Shown here: piece after piece, positions 20,150 to 29,149 of the stretch
How the letters are laid out: each line of letters starts with the position of its first letter
How positions within the stretch are numbered: the stretch's first letter is position 1
Assembly: GCA_024226315.1 (NCBI GenBank)
Contig: JAAELT010000073.1
Span: forward strand, 1 to 47,072
Reading direction: 5' to 3'
Length of the DNA: 47,072 bases
From: a bacterium
Lineage (GTDB): Bacteria > Acidobacteriota > Thermoanaerobaculia > Multivoradales > J023
Made by a program: the position numbers and the translations under genes
Notes under the pieces: generated by a model
Told to the model about the DNA's origin: nothing
The model's input: only the letters and a program-made list of their open reading frames with translations
Databases searched by the model: none

Positions 20150-21322
20150 TCAAGGGCGCAGGGCTTCCGCCAGCCGTTCGAGGCCGGCTTCGAGCTCCTC
20201 GCTCGAACAGGCGAACGAAATGCGGACGTGGTCGTCGGCGCCGAAGGCGAGGCCGGGGACGATGGCGACGCCGGCGTCTTCGAGCAGGGCCTCGGCGAAT
20301 TCCAGCGAGCCCTGCCGGCCCGGGCGATAGCACTCTGCGACGTGGGGGAAGGCGTAGAAGGCCCCGGCCGGCTTCGGGCAGCTGACGCCGGGCAGGCGCT
20401 CCAGCCCGCGGACGAGGAGGTCGCGCCGGCGCGCGAAAGCGGCGAGCATACGCTCCACGTCGTCGTCGGCGCCGGTGAGGGCGGCCTCGGCGCCGCGCAT
20501 GGCGAAGGAGGTGGCGTTGGAGGTGGCGTGGCTCTGGACCGCCGTTACCTTGGCGATGAGCGGAGCCGAGGCGAGCGCGAAGCCGATGCGCCAGCCGGTC
20601 ATGGCGTAGGTCTTGGAAAACGAGCCCACCACCACCACCGTGTCGGGAAACTCGGCCGCCAGGGCGCCCGCCGAGGCGTGCTCACGGCCGTCGAACAGGA
20701 AGCGTTCGTAGGTCTCGTCGGACAGCACGACGATGCCGCGCTCGGCGCAGTGCTCGACGATCCGGCGCAGATCCCGGGCGGCGATGATGCCACCGGTGGG
20801 ATTGCACGGCGAGTTGAGCAGCACCAGGCGGGTTTCGGGCTCGATGGCATCGATCACCGGCTGGGCGTGGATTGCGAATCCGTCCGCCGCCGCCGTCGGC
20901 ACCAGGATCGGCCGTCCGCCGGCGAAGCGCACCTGCTCCGGGAAGGTGACCCAGCACGGCGACGGGATCACCGCGCTGTCGCCCTCGTCGATCAGCGTCA
21001 TCATCAGCTCGAAGAGCGCGGCCTTGCCGCCGACGGTGACCATCACTTGGTCGATCGTCCAGGGCGCGCCGTGGCGCTCGGCGTAGTGCGCCGCCAGGGC
21101 GCGTCTCAGATCCGGCGTACCGGCCGCCGCCGTATAGCGGGTGAAGCCTTCGGCGAGCGCCCGCCTGGCGGCCTCGACGGCGACCTCGGGGGAGGCGAAG
21201 TCGGGCTGGCCGGCGCTCCAGTCGATGATCGTTCGGCCCGCCGCCCGCAGCTCCGCCGCCTTGCGCGCGGCCCGCCCGGTGGCCGACTCCGCGAGACGAT
21301 CGGCGCGTCTGGAAAGGTGCAT
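20150..21322 (-). CDS. PLP-dependent class I/II aminotransferase
   Basis: This 390-residue cytoplasmic enzyme belongs to the aspartate/aromatic aminotransferase group (fold type I). The PLP lysine is Lys237 in SFSKTYAMTGWRIG. Asn174 lies in NSPCNPTGG and Asp202 in LSDETYERF. The N-terminus begins MHLSRRADRLAESATGRAARKA and the conserved DWSAGQPDF follows. A C-terminal VRISFA supplies the carboxylate-binding arginine. The ATG at 21322 is preferred because upstream in-frame codons encode no conserved sequence. Exact substrate is not predictable. It is divergent from the thioredoxin gene. Confidence 0.9.
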   Translation of the reverse strand: MHLSRRADRLAESATGRAARKAAELRAAGRTIIDWSAGQPDFASPEVAVEAARRALAEGFTRYTAAAGTPDLRRALAAHYAERHGAPWTIDQVMVTVGGKAALFELMMTLIDEGDSAVIPSPCWVTFPEQVRFAGGRPILVPTAAADGFAIHAQPVIDAIEPETRLVLLNSPCNPTGGIIAARDLRRIVEHCAERGIVVLSDETYERFLFDGREHASAGALAAEFPDTVVVVGSFSKTYAMTGWRIGFALASAPLIAKVTAVQSHATSNATSFAMRGAEAALTGADDDVERMLAAFARRRDLLVRGLERLPGVSCPKPAGAFYAFPHVAECYRPGRQGSLEFAEALLEDAGVAIVPGLAFGADDHVRISFACSSEELEAGLERLAEALRP

Positions 21323-21416
21323 GGCGGGGCATGGTATCATCGCCTCGGTAGCTGTCCCTCGCCCACCGTCCCTCGGCCGGCCACCGTTCCTCCGCCCGCC
21401 ACCACGAATGACCGCG

Positions 21417-22280
21417 ATGAGAATCCATCTGAGTCTGCTTCCGCTGCTGGTTCTATTCATGCTCGTGCGGCCGGCCGCCGCCGGAGACGGGTCGTGGCTG
21501 ACCAGCGTCGACGACGCGGTCGCGGCGGCGCGCGATGGAGACCGCTACATCCTGGTCGACCTCTACGCCGAGTGGTGCGGCTGGTGCAAGGTGCTGGAGA
21601 GCCAAGTCTTCACCAGCGCCGAGTTCCGCGACGCCACCGCCGGCATGGTGCTGCTGCGAGTCGACGTCGACGACGGCGGCGAAGGCAGCGAGCTGCAGGC
21701 CCGTTTCGACGCCCGCAGCCTGCCGACCACCCTGATCCTCGACTCCGGCCTGGTCAAGGTCGGCGAGATTCAGGGCTACGCGCCGACCGGTCCGTTCCTG
21801 GCCAGGATCCGGCAGCAGCTGCAGGAGCACACCACCCTGCTCGAGCTCTACGGCAAGGTCCGCCGCGGCGGCGACGTGGCTCTGCAACGTCGGCTGGCCG
21901 AAGACCTCCACGGCCGCGGCGACGGCGAGCGCGCCGCCGCCCTCTACGAGGCGGTGCTGCGCCAGGTGGCGAGCGGCGGCCCCGAGGCGGCCTGGCTGTA
22001 CTACCTGAGCGCCGACGCCCACCGCCTGGGGGGCGACTACTCGCGCGCCGACGTCAGCGCCCGGCGCGCCCGCAAGATGGCCGCCGGCCTCGGCGACCCC
22101 GAGCTGGCCGAGCGTCTCGACCTGCTGCGTTTCTACATCGCCCACGACAGCGGCGACTGCGGCGAGGCGGTGGCCTCGCTCGAACAATTTCTCGACAGTC
22201 ATCCGAAGAGCGGATTCAGCTCACAGGCCAAGCGTACGCTGGCGGCCATCCGCGACGGTGAGGAGATGGAATGTACCTGA
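21417..22280 (+). CDS. Periplasmic thioredoxin-fold protein with TPR-like tail
   Basis: This 287-residue protein has a signal peptide at 1-21 (MRIHLSLLPLLVLFMLVRPA). A thioredoxin domain of the DsbD-gamma/thioredoxin_7 type spans about 28-135, with active site EWCGWCK and the cis-proline motif RSLPTTLIL. A helical, TPR-like C-terminal region follows (about 145-280). It should catalyse thiol-disulfide exchange in the periplasm. The ATG at 21408 is an equally possible start; neither has an obvious ribosome site. Its end overlaps the dsbD start by 10 bp, so the two are co-translated, and DsbD probably keeps its CxxC reduced. Confidence 0.87.
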   Translation: MRIHLSLLPLLVLFMLVRPAAAGDGSWLTSVDDAVAAARDGDRYILVDLYAEWCGWCKVLESQVFTSAEFRDATAGMVLLRVDVDDGGEGSELQARFDARSLPTTLILDSGLVKVGEIQGYAPTGPFLARIRQQLQEHTTLLELYGKVRRGGDVALQRRLAEDLHGRGDGERAAALYEAVLRQVASGGPEAAWLYYLSADAHRLGGDYSRADVSARRARKMAAGLGDPELAERLDLLRFYIAHDSGDCGEAVASLEQFLDSHPKSGFSSQAKRTLAAIRDGEEMECT

Positions 22281-24142
22281 GATACAGCGCGCGGGGCCAC
22301 GGCCAGCGGGGCGCCTTCGTGCTCCTGGCGCTCGTCGCCTTCAGCCAGCCGGCCCTCGCCCAGGGCTTCGCACCCGAGCATCACGCGAGCCTCGAGGTCG
22401 CGGCCGACCGCACCGCCCACGAGCCCGGCGCCACGGCGAAGATCGCCGCGCGGGTGACGGTCGACGACACCTTCCACGTCAACAGCAACACCCCGACCTA
22501 CGATTGGCTGATCGCGACCGAGCTGAGCTTCGAGCTGCCCGAGGGTTTCGGCGAGCCGCGGACGCAGTACCCGGGGCACAAGATGATGAAGTTCGAGTTC
22601 ACCGACGACCCGATCGCGGTCTACGACGGTGAGCTGACGATCTTCGCCGAGATCGAGGTGCCGGCCGACGCCGCGCCGGGGGCGGTGGAAGGCCAGGCCA
22701 CTCTGTACTACCAGGCTTGCGACCACGAGGTGTGCTGGCCGCCGACCTCCCGCAAGGTGCCGCTGAAGCTCGTGGTCGGCGGCGGCGGCGAGGCGGCCAA
22801 CGCCGACTGGTTCGTCGCCCCCACGGCGGCCGCCGCCAGCGGGGCGCAAGGCCACGACACGAACAGCGGCGGCAGCGGCACGGCAAGCGGCACGGGCGGC
22901 ACGGGTGGCACCAATCTACTCTGGATGCTGGCGCTGGGAGTGGTGGGCGGTTTGATCCTCAATGCCATGCCCTGCGTGTTGCCGGTGCTGTCGCTCAAGG
23001 TCTTCGCCTTCGTCAAGAGCGCCGGCGAGGGCCGCTCCCACCTGGTGGCGGGTACCCTGGCCACCACCGCGGGCATCATGGCCTCGTTCTGGGCGCTGGC
23101 GACGGCGGCGGTGGTGGCCGCCAAGGCGGGCGCCGCGGTGGGCTGGGGCGTGCAGTTCCAGCAGCCGGCGTTCGTCGCCTTCCTGGCGGTGGTGATGGTG
23201 CTCTTCGCGCTCAACATGTGGGGGCTGTTCGAGGTTCCCCTGCCGCAGAGCCTGGCGCGTGTGGCGGGCGGCGGCCCGCGCGAAGGGGTGGCCGGGCACT
23301 TCGCCTCCGGGCTGTTCGCCACCCTGATGGCGACCCCGTGCTCGGCGCCCTTTCTGGGCACCGCGATCGGGTTCGCCCTGACGCAGGAAACGCCGGTGGT
23401 GTTTGCCATCTTCACCGCCGTCGGTTTCGGCTTCGCCGTGCCGTACCTGATGCTCGCCGTCTTCCCCTCCGCGGCGAAGCTGCTGCCCCGATCCGGATCC
23501 TGGATGGTCACCTTCAAGCAGGTGATGGGTTTTTTGCTGGCGGCCGCCGCAGTCTGGCTGTTCTACGTGCTTTCGGCACAGATCAGCCCGGAGCGGTTGG
23601 CCTGGATCCAACTGACGCTTCTCGGCCTGGCGCTCGCCACCTGGCTGGTGCGCCACTTTCAGGGTAGGCTCACGCCTCGTCGCCTGGCTGCTTTCGGCAT
23701 GGCGGCGACCGCGCTGTGGGCGATCTGGCTGGCCAAGACCGCGCCGGCGGCTCACGCCCAGGTCGGCGCCACCGAGCTCATCGACTGGGTGCGCTTCGAC
23801 GAGGCCGAGGCCGAGCGCCTGGCCGAGGACGAGGGCCGCCTGGTGTTCGTCGACTTCACCGCTGCCTGGTGCCTGACCTGCAAGTCGATCGAGAAGGCGG
23901 TGATCGAGACCACGGACGTGGCGGCGGCCTTCGAGAGCCACGGCGTGGTGCCGATGAAGGCCGACTGGACCAATCGCGACGACGCTATCACCGCCGTGAT
24001 GTCTCGCTACGGGCGCGCCGCTGTGCCCTTCTACCTGCTCTACCGCCCGGGCCGCGATCCCCACGTTTTCGGCGAGCTGCTCACCAAGGGCTCGCTGATC
24101 GGCGCTCTCGACGAGGCCGGAGGGAAGGTAGCGGAGCGCTAG
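22271..24142 (+). CDS. dsbD: Thiol:disulfide interchange protein DsbD
   Basis: This 623-residue protein has all three DsbD modules. The periplasmic alpha domain follows a signal peptide ending PALAQG, with Cys150 and Cys155 (QACDHEVCW). A Gly/Ser/Thr-rich linker (197-213) leads to the membrane beta domain of about eight helices (216-490), with Cys235 (MPCVLPVLSLK) and Cys357 (ATPCSAPFLG). The gamma thioredoxin domain (about 500-623) carries Cys534 and Cys537 (AAWCLTCK). It carries electrons from cytoplasmic thioredoxin across the membrane to periplasmic proteins. GGAG precedes the ATG, which lies inside the end of the thioredoxin gene. The AMMECR1 gene starts on the next base after its stop. 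Confidence 0.93.
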   Translation: MYLRYSARGHGQRGAFVLLALVAFSQPALAQGFAPEHHASLEVAADRTAHEPGATAKIAARVTVDDTFHVNSNTPTYDWLIATELSFELPEGFGEPRTQYPGHKMMKFEFTDDPIAVYDGELTIFAEIEVPADAAPGAVEGQATLYYQACDHEVCWPPTSRKVPLKLVVGGGGEAANADWFVAPTAAAASGAQGHDTNSGGSGTASGTGGTGGTNLLWMLALGVVGGLILNAMPCVLPVLSLKVFAFVKSAGEGRSHLVAGTLATTAGIMASFWALATAAVVAAKAGAAVGWGVQFQQPAFVAFLAVVMVLFALNMWGLFEVPLPQSLARVAGGGPREGVAGHFASGLFATLMATPCSAPFLGTAIGFALTQETPVVFAIFTAVGFGFAVPYLMLAVFPSAAKLLPRSGSWMVTFKQVMGFLLAAAAVWLFYVLSAQISPERLAWIQLTLLGLALATWLVRHFQGRLTPRRLAAFGMAATALWAIWLAKTAPAAHAQVGATELIDWVRFDEAEAERLAEDEGRLVFVDFTAAWCLTCKSIEKAVIETTDVAAAFESHGVVPMKADWTNRDDAITAVMSRYGRAAVPFYLLYRPGRDPHVFGELLTKGSLIGALDEAGGKVAER

Positions 24143-24739
24143 GTGCAGTCAGCCGAGGCGGATCGGCGTGGCGCGATCTTGATCGAGATCGCCCGCGGAG
24201 AGCTCGATCGGCTGTTGCGGCCTGCACTGGAATTCAACGAGACCGAGGATGACCGCGTCGGCGTGCCCTGGCCGCGCGAGCCCTGGCTGAAGGAACACGG
24301 GGCCGCCTTCGTCACCCTGATGCGGGGCGGTTCCCTGCGCGGCTGCGTCGGCAGCCTGTCCGCCGTCCGCCCGCTGATCGACGACGTGCGCGAGAACGCC
24401 GTGGCGGCGGCGACGCGCGATTCGCGGTTCCCGCCCTTGGTGGCCGAAGAGCTCGACGAAGTCGAGATCGAGGTGACGCTGCTGTCGGCCACCGAACCGA
24501 TGAGCTACACCGACGAGTCCGACGCGCTGGCCCAGCTGCGCCCCGGCGTCGACGGCGTGGTGCTACGCTGGGGGGCGCGGCGCGCGACCTTCCTGCCCCA
24601 GGTGTGGGACAATCTGCCCGAGCCCGAGCAGTTCCTGGCCCAGCTCAAGCGCAAGGCGGGACTGCCCACGGACTTCTGGGACGGCGACGTGCGGCTGGAA
24701 CGCTACCGGGCGGAGAAGTGGAGTGAAAGATCAAAGTGA
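24143..24739 (+). CDS. AMMECR1 family protein
   Basis: This 198-residue protein has one AMMECR1 domain. The signature SLRGCVGSLSAVRPL near 66-80 is followed by AAATRDSRFPPL, EIEVTLLSA, and VDGVVLRWGARRATFLPQVW. The domain is conserved from archaea to humans. In bacteria it often accompanies a MEMO protein and a radical SAM enzyme, neither of which is here. Its biochemical activity is unknown. The GTG start directly abuts the dsbD stop, so the start is a coupled one or lies slightly downstream (a TTG at 24179 is possible). Confidence 0.9.
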   Translation: MQSAEADRRGAILIEIARGELDRLLRPALEFNETEDDRVGVPWPREPWLKEHGAAFVTLMRGGSLRGCVGSLSAVRPLIDDVRENAVAAATRDSRFPPLVAEELDEVEIEVTLLSATEPMSYTDESDALAQLRPGVDGVVLRWGARRATFLPQVWDNLPEPEQFLAQLKRKAGLPTDFWDGDVRLERYRAEKWSERSK

Positions 24740-24748
24740 GGTGAATCA

Positions 24749-26050
24749 ATGAGCGATCGATGGTCTCTACTCGCGTGCTCAGCGGCTTTTTTGTTGGTCG
24801 CGACGTCCGGCGCTCAGCCGCTGGTGATCGAGGACACGGTCTGCGACGTGGACTTTCCCACCTGCGTCGGCGGCACCCAGGGGGTGCGCGGCGCCCGCAC
24901 GGTGGCGGTCTCCCCGGACGGCGCCCACGCCTACGTCGCGACCAGCCTCGACGACGCCTTGCTGGCGCTGTCCCTCGACCCGCTGACCGGCGAGTTGGCG
25001 CCGGTGCAATCGATCTTCGACACCGACGCCGGGATCGACGGTCTCGACAGCGCCCGCGGCGTGACGGTCTCCCCGGACGGCGACCACGTCTACGTCGCCG
25101 CCCTGGTCGACTCGTCGCTGGCGGCGTTCTCGCGCAGCGCGGCCACCGGCATGCTGACCTTCGTCGAGGCGGAATTCGACGGCGCCGGAGGCGTTGACGG
25201 CTTGGCGGGAGCGCACGCGGTGACGGTGAGCCCCGACGGCGATCACGTCTACGTCGCCAGCCGCAGCGAGAGCGCGGTGGCGGCCTTCGAGCGCGACGCT
25301 GGCACTGGCGCGGTGACCTTTCTCGAAGCGGAGTTCGACAACATCGCCGGTGTCGACGGCCTCGATGCCGCAGAGTCGGTGACGGTGAGCCCGGACGGCA
25401 AGCACGTCTACGTCGCCGGCGAGGGCGACGACGCGGTGGCGGTGTTCGAGCGCGAGACCGACTCGGGCGAACCGGACTTCGGCGAGCTGTCCTTCGTCGA
25501 GGCGCAGTTCGACGGCGCCGGCGGCGTCGACGGCCTCGAGGGCGCCGGCTGGGTGGCGGTCTCCCCGGACGGCGACCACGTCTACGTCGCCAGCGAGCGC
25601 GGCAGCCTCGGCGGCATCGCGGGCGACGACTGGATCGCGGTGTTCGAGCGCAACGCCGCCACCGGCGCGCTCACCTTCGTCGAGAGTCACGACGAGTCCG
25701 AGTTCGGCACCTCGACCACCGGCATCTTTGCCTTCTGCACCGGCGTCGGCAACGAGAACTCCGGCGTCGCGGTCGCCCCGGACGGCGGCCATGTCTACTA
25801 CACCAACCCGTTCTTCGGCACCGTGGCCTCGTTCGACCGCAACGCCACCACCGGCGCCCTCAGCCTGTCGGGGTCGATCTGCGACCTGAGCTTCGGCGCC
25901 GACGGCATCGCCGGCGCCATCGGCATCACCACCAGCCCCGATGGCCGTCACCTGCTCACCGCCAGCAGCGGTTTCGAAACCGTGGCGAGCCTGGAGCAGG
26001 CGATCTTCGTCGACGGCTTCGAGTCCGGCAATACGTCCGCCTGGAACTGA
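24749..26050 (+). CDS. Secreted beta-propeller (YVTN/lactonase-like) protein with terminal DGFESG motif
   Basis: This 433-residue exported protein has a signal peptide at 1-22 (ending TSGAQ). At least six repeats of the form (V/T)(A/T)VSPDG.H.YVA.......A.F.R...TG.L.FVE follow, typical of 6-phosphogluconolactonase/YVTN-type seven-bladed propellers. The C-terminus is IFVDGFESGNTSAWN (419-433), which resembles a sorting or anchoring tag and matches the internal motif of the protein at 5979-7478. No catalytic residues are assignable; it may be a surface binding protein. GTGAGGTGA upstream of the ATG is a good ribosome site. It ends at a strong palindromic terminator shared with the convergent gene. 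Confidence 0.85.
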   Translation: MSDRWSLLACSAAFLLVATSGAQPLVIEDTVCDVDFPTCVGGTQGVRGARTVAVSPDGAHAYVATSLDDALLALSLDPLTGELAPVQSIFDTDAGIDGLDSARGVTVSPDGDHVYVAALVDSSLAAFSRSAATGMLTFVEAEFDGAGGVDGLAGAHAVTVSPDGDHVYVASRSESAVAAFERDAGTGAVTFLEAEFDNIAGVDGLDAAESVTVSPDGKHVYVAGEGDDAVAVFERETDSGEPDFGELSFVEAQFDGAGGVDGLEGAGWVAVSPDGDHVYVASERGSLGGIAGDDWIAVFERNAATGALTFVESHDESEFGTSTTGIFAFCTGVGNENSGVAVAPDGGHVYYTNPFFGTVASFDRNATTGALSLSGSICDLSFGADGIAGAIGITTSPDGRHLLTASSGFETVASLEQAIFVDGFESGNTSAWN

Positions 26051-26052
26051 GC

Positions 26053-26072
26053 GGGCGCACGGCCGTGCGCCC
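26053..26072. terminator. Bidirectional hairpin terminator
   Basis: A 20-bp perfect palindrome, GGGCGCAC-GGCC-GTGCGCCC, exactly fills the gap between two convergent genes. On the minus strand it begins directly after the stop codon (GTG TAG GGGCG...). Confidence 0.75.
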
Positions 26073-29000
26073 CTACACAGGCTCTGCTTCGGCTCGGTTG
26101 CGCTCCCAGGACGCCTTGCCCCACCAGAAACCGACGCCGAGCAGCAGCAGCATCGACAGCCACACCGCCGGCCCCGCGCCGAGCTGGTAGTGGCCGATCA
26201 ACAGCGCCAGGAGGGCGGTGCCGAGGATGACCAGGACGGCGCCAAGGCGGCTCTGTCGGCGCAGCAGGAAGGCCAGGCCGACCCAGAATATCGAGGCGCC
26301 GACCAGGCTCAGGAAGCGCCCGAAGGCGCGGCCGAGCCCGGAGGCATAGGGGATCTCGAAGCCGGCGTCACGCCTGCCCTGGTTGGCGTAGAGCTTCTCG
26401 AAGGCGTAGTGGATGCCGGCCGATGGAATCACCGGTCGTAGCGGCTCGATCATCCGGCTACCTGCGCCCGAGGCCATGCGGGCCATCTCTGCGGAGAGGT
26501 CTTCGGCGCTCATCCGCTGGCCGGCACTCACCAGCTCCATCTCGTTCGAAGGCTCGCCGTACTCCACCCCCTCGGGCAGGTAGACGTCCCAGCGCGAGCG
26601 CGTGACCAGGATCTCGGGCCGTGGCAGCACAGCGGACAGCTTGCCCAGGCCCTGGATCGCCGACACCGGGGTCTCGAACACCAGCTCGACCGGGAAGCCG
26701 TCGGTGGAGTGGATGATCTTGATCAGGGTCTGCTCCCGACCCGCTTCGTCGACCGTGCGGGCGGGTTTCTCGGCCCGGCCGTCGACGAACGCCGACCACA
26801 GCTCCGAGCCCGGCGGCAGCTCGAGCCGCAGGAACTGGCGCCGGCTGTTGCGCACCTCGAAGCGGGCCGCCGTCACCGACAGGCCGTCGCGGGTGAACAG
26901 CGTGCGGTACTCGGCGCGGTCGATCGCCGCCTCGTGAACCGCCACCATCTCGTGACGGGTGACGGTGAGTGCGAGACGATGTGGCGGGTTGACGTACTTG
27001 TAGGCCAGCAGGATGGGGTTGGTGGTGCGCAGCACCAGCTGCTGCGGCAGCTCTCCCGCGTCGAGCGAGGTCAGTTGCTCGACCGCCGCCGGTCGCACCT
27101 CCACCGCCGACAGCGCCTCGACGGCGATGCGGCCCTGCTCGACCTCGGCACCCGGCACGCCCAGGGTCGGCACGTCGAGCTCAGCATCCGGGCCGTCGCC
27201 GTCGAGCAGCAGGCGTTCGTAGGCCAGCTCCAGGCGGAACTGGCCCTCCATTTCCTGGGTGAATTCGACCGCGACGTCCTGCCGGCCGCCGGCCTCCGAG
27301 ACCTGGTGCTGGCGCACCGACGGCCCGGTGAGGCCGAGCAGGTTGACCTCCGCCGGCAGGGTCAGGGTGAGCTCCATGATGCGCCCGGACTTGACGTCGA
27401 TCTCGACGCTCGCCGAGCCTTTCATGGTCACCTCGCCGAGCGAGATCAGAGTGTCGACCTCGGCGTCGAAGCGCCCTTGCTGGCGCTCCGGCGGTGCCGC
27501 CTCGACGGTCAGCTCCGGCGGCTCCTCGACGTACTTGTAGGTGTGGGCGACGGCGAGCTCGACCCTATCGCGCACGAAGGCCGGCAGCTGGTTTTCGCCT
27601 ACCCGGGTGGCGCCGTCGTCCGTGGCCGGCCGCAAGGCCAGGTCGGGCCCGGAGAGCAGCGCCACCATGCCGCGCTGGCGCTGGGCGTCGAGCGAGCGCA
27701 TCAGCGGCACCTCGATCGGCCCGGCCTCGTCTCCGGTGTCGATCGAGCGGTCGTAGCCGATCTCGACCACCAGGCGCCCCTGGAGCTGGCGGTCCAGGAA
27801 GACGGCGACCTCGCGCGTCGCGCCCTCGGCTTTGCCGAGCCGCCAATCGGCCACCGCTCCGGAAGCCGACACCCGGTCGACCTGGACCTCGGCCGGCACC
27901 TGGAAGCGCAGCACGTTGGTCTCGCCGCGGGTGACCTCGATCTCGGCCAGGGCGTGGACGTAGAGCACCCCCTCCTCGGCGTGAACGGCGTGGTAGACGG
28001 ACGCGTTGGCGCGCGTCTCCGTGCGGATCTCCTCCGGCACCGCCTCGGCCCAGGACATCGACACCTTGGAGGTGAGCGGTACGTGGGCGGTGGCCACCGT
28101 CGATGCGCCGCGCCGGCTGGCGGTGACGTTCGAGGCCGGGCTCACCGTGACCTCTTTCTTGCCCGGCAGGGTGAGCTCGAAGCGCGAGACCGGTACCCGC
28201 GGCACCGCCAGCTCGATGCGGGGCGGTCCGTCGCGGCGCACCACCGGCGTCTCGAAGCCGGCGGTCACGGTGTGCCGGCCGCGGCCCCGCACCAGGGTGG
28301 CGAAGCTGCCGTTCTCGAGCAGGATGATGGCGTCCTTGCCGTCGACCTTCAGGTCCCTCAACGTCACGGTGCTGGGCAAGAGCGGCAGGGTCGCCGTCTC
28401 CTCTCCCAGGAGCTCGACGGCCAGCTCGCCGCTCCAGGTCACGGCGTCGCCCTTCAGAGAACCGGTGTAGCGTGCCCGGCTCAGCACGTGGCCTTCGCCG
28501 GCGGGCAGCCGCCAGGACAGCTGCACGCCGGCGGTGGTGGGGATCGTGGCCCTCACCCGGGTGGTCTGCCCGCTGGCGGTCGCGCGGGTGGCGGCCGAGG
28601 GGATGACCGCCACGTCGAGACCGGTACCGGGCAGCTGAGCCTCGAAAGACATCGAAGCCGCCCGCGGTACCGGGATCGCCAGCGACAGGCCGGCGTCGGA
28701 GCGCGTCGAGTCGAGACGGATGGTCAGGGCCATCTGAAAGGAGCCCTTCTTCCGCGCCGCCCAGGCGAGCCCGTGCGGCGTCGCCACCAGCTGGACGCCG
28801 GCGCCGTCCACCGTGACCGCCTCGACCGGGGTTCCGGCGGGCAGCACGGGCACCAGCACCCAATCGTCTTCCAGTACCTCGACCGTCAGGGTCGCCCGCA
28901 CCTCGGCGCTGGGCCGCGATGTCTCGCCGGCGACCACGACGCTCACTCTGGCGCTGCCAATGGCGTAGCTGGCGGGTGCCGGCCTCGGCGGCTGTCGAGG

Positions 29001-29135
29001 ATCGCGCGCGGTCTCGACCAATTGGTTGTAGACAGCGAGCGGGATCTCGACCTGGCCGCCGGTTTCGGTCTGGGCGTAGGCCGCGGGGGCCAGGGTGAGG
29101 AGCGTGAGGATGATGACGAGCGTCGGGTGTTTCAT
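26073..29135 (-). CDS. Large envelope protein with C-terminal membrane segments, function unknown
   Basis: This 1020-residue protein has a signal peptide (KHPTLVIILTLLTLAPAAYA). A very long beta-rich periplasmic region with no recognised domain follows, containing repeated two-strand elements such as LELAYER, VVEIGYDRS and LPAEVNLLGL. Two or three hydrophobic helices lie near the end (about 940-1005: FLSLVGASIFWVGLAFLL, LGAVLVILGTALLALLIGHY, AVWLSMLLLLGVGFWW), then a short cytoplasmic tail. The ATG at 29135 has GGAGG six bases upstream. An in-frame ATG at 29153 forms an ATGA overlap with the preceding gene and is the alternative. It is the third gene after an ECF sigma factor and a zinc-finger/vWA protein, so it may be the envelope effector or sensor of that system. 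Confidence 0.8.
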   Translation of the reverse strand: MKHPTLVIILTLLTLAPAAYAQTETGGQVEIPLAVYNQLVETARDPRQPPRPAPASYAIGSARVSVVVAGETSRPSAEVRATLTVEVLEDDWVLVPVLPAGTPVEAVTVDGAGVQLVATPHGLAWAARKKGSFQMALTIRLDSTRSDAGLSLAIPVPRAASMSFEAQLPGTGLDVAVIPSAATRATASGQTTRVRATIPTTAGVQLSWRLPAGEGHVLSRARYTGSLKGDAVTWSGELAVELLGEETATLPLLPSTVTLRDLKVDGKDAIILLENGSFATLVRGRGRHTVTAGFETPVVRRDGPPRIELAVPRVPVSRFELTLPGKKEVTVSPASNVTASRRGASTVATAHVPLTSKVSMSWAEAVPEEIRTETRANASVYHAVHAEEGVLYVHALAEIEVTRGETNVLRFQVPAEVQVDRVSASGAVADWRLGKAEGATREVAVFLDRQLQGRLVVEIGYDRSIDTGDEAGPIEVPLMRSLDAQRQRGMVALLSGPDLALRPATDDGATRVGENQLPAFVRDRVELAVAHTYKYVEEPPELTVEAAPPERQQGRFDAEVDTLISLGEVTMKGSASVEIDVKSGRIMELTLTLPAEVNLLGLTGPSVRQHQVSEAGGRQDVAVEFTQEMEGQFRLELAYERLLLDGDGPDAELDVPTLGVPGAEVEQGRIAVEALSAVEVRPAAVEQLTSLDAGELPQQLVLRTTNPILLAYKYVNPPHRLALTVTRHEMVAVHEAAIDRAEYRTLFTRDGLSVTAARFEVRNSRRQFLRLELPPGSELWSAFVDGRAEKPARTVDEAGREQTLIKIIHSTDGFPVELVFETPVSAIQGLGKLSAVLPRPEILVTRSRWDVYLPEGVEYGEPSNEMELVSAGQRMSAEDLSAEMARMASGAGSRMIEPLRPVIPSAGIHYAFEKLYANQGRRDAGFEIPYASGLGRAFGRFLSLVGASIFWVGLAFLLRRQSRLGAVLVILGTALLALLIGHYQLGAGPAVWLSMLLLLGVGFWWGKASWERNRAEAEPV

Positions 29136-29149
29136 GGCGGCCTCCAGGT

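Noticed and set aside
24143..24739. AMMECR1-MEMO-radical SAM cluster
   Set aside because: Only the AMMECR1 gene is present; neighbours are DsbD and a beta-propeller, with no MEMO or radical SAM protein.
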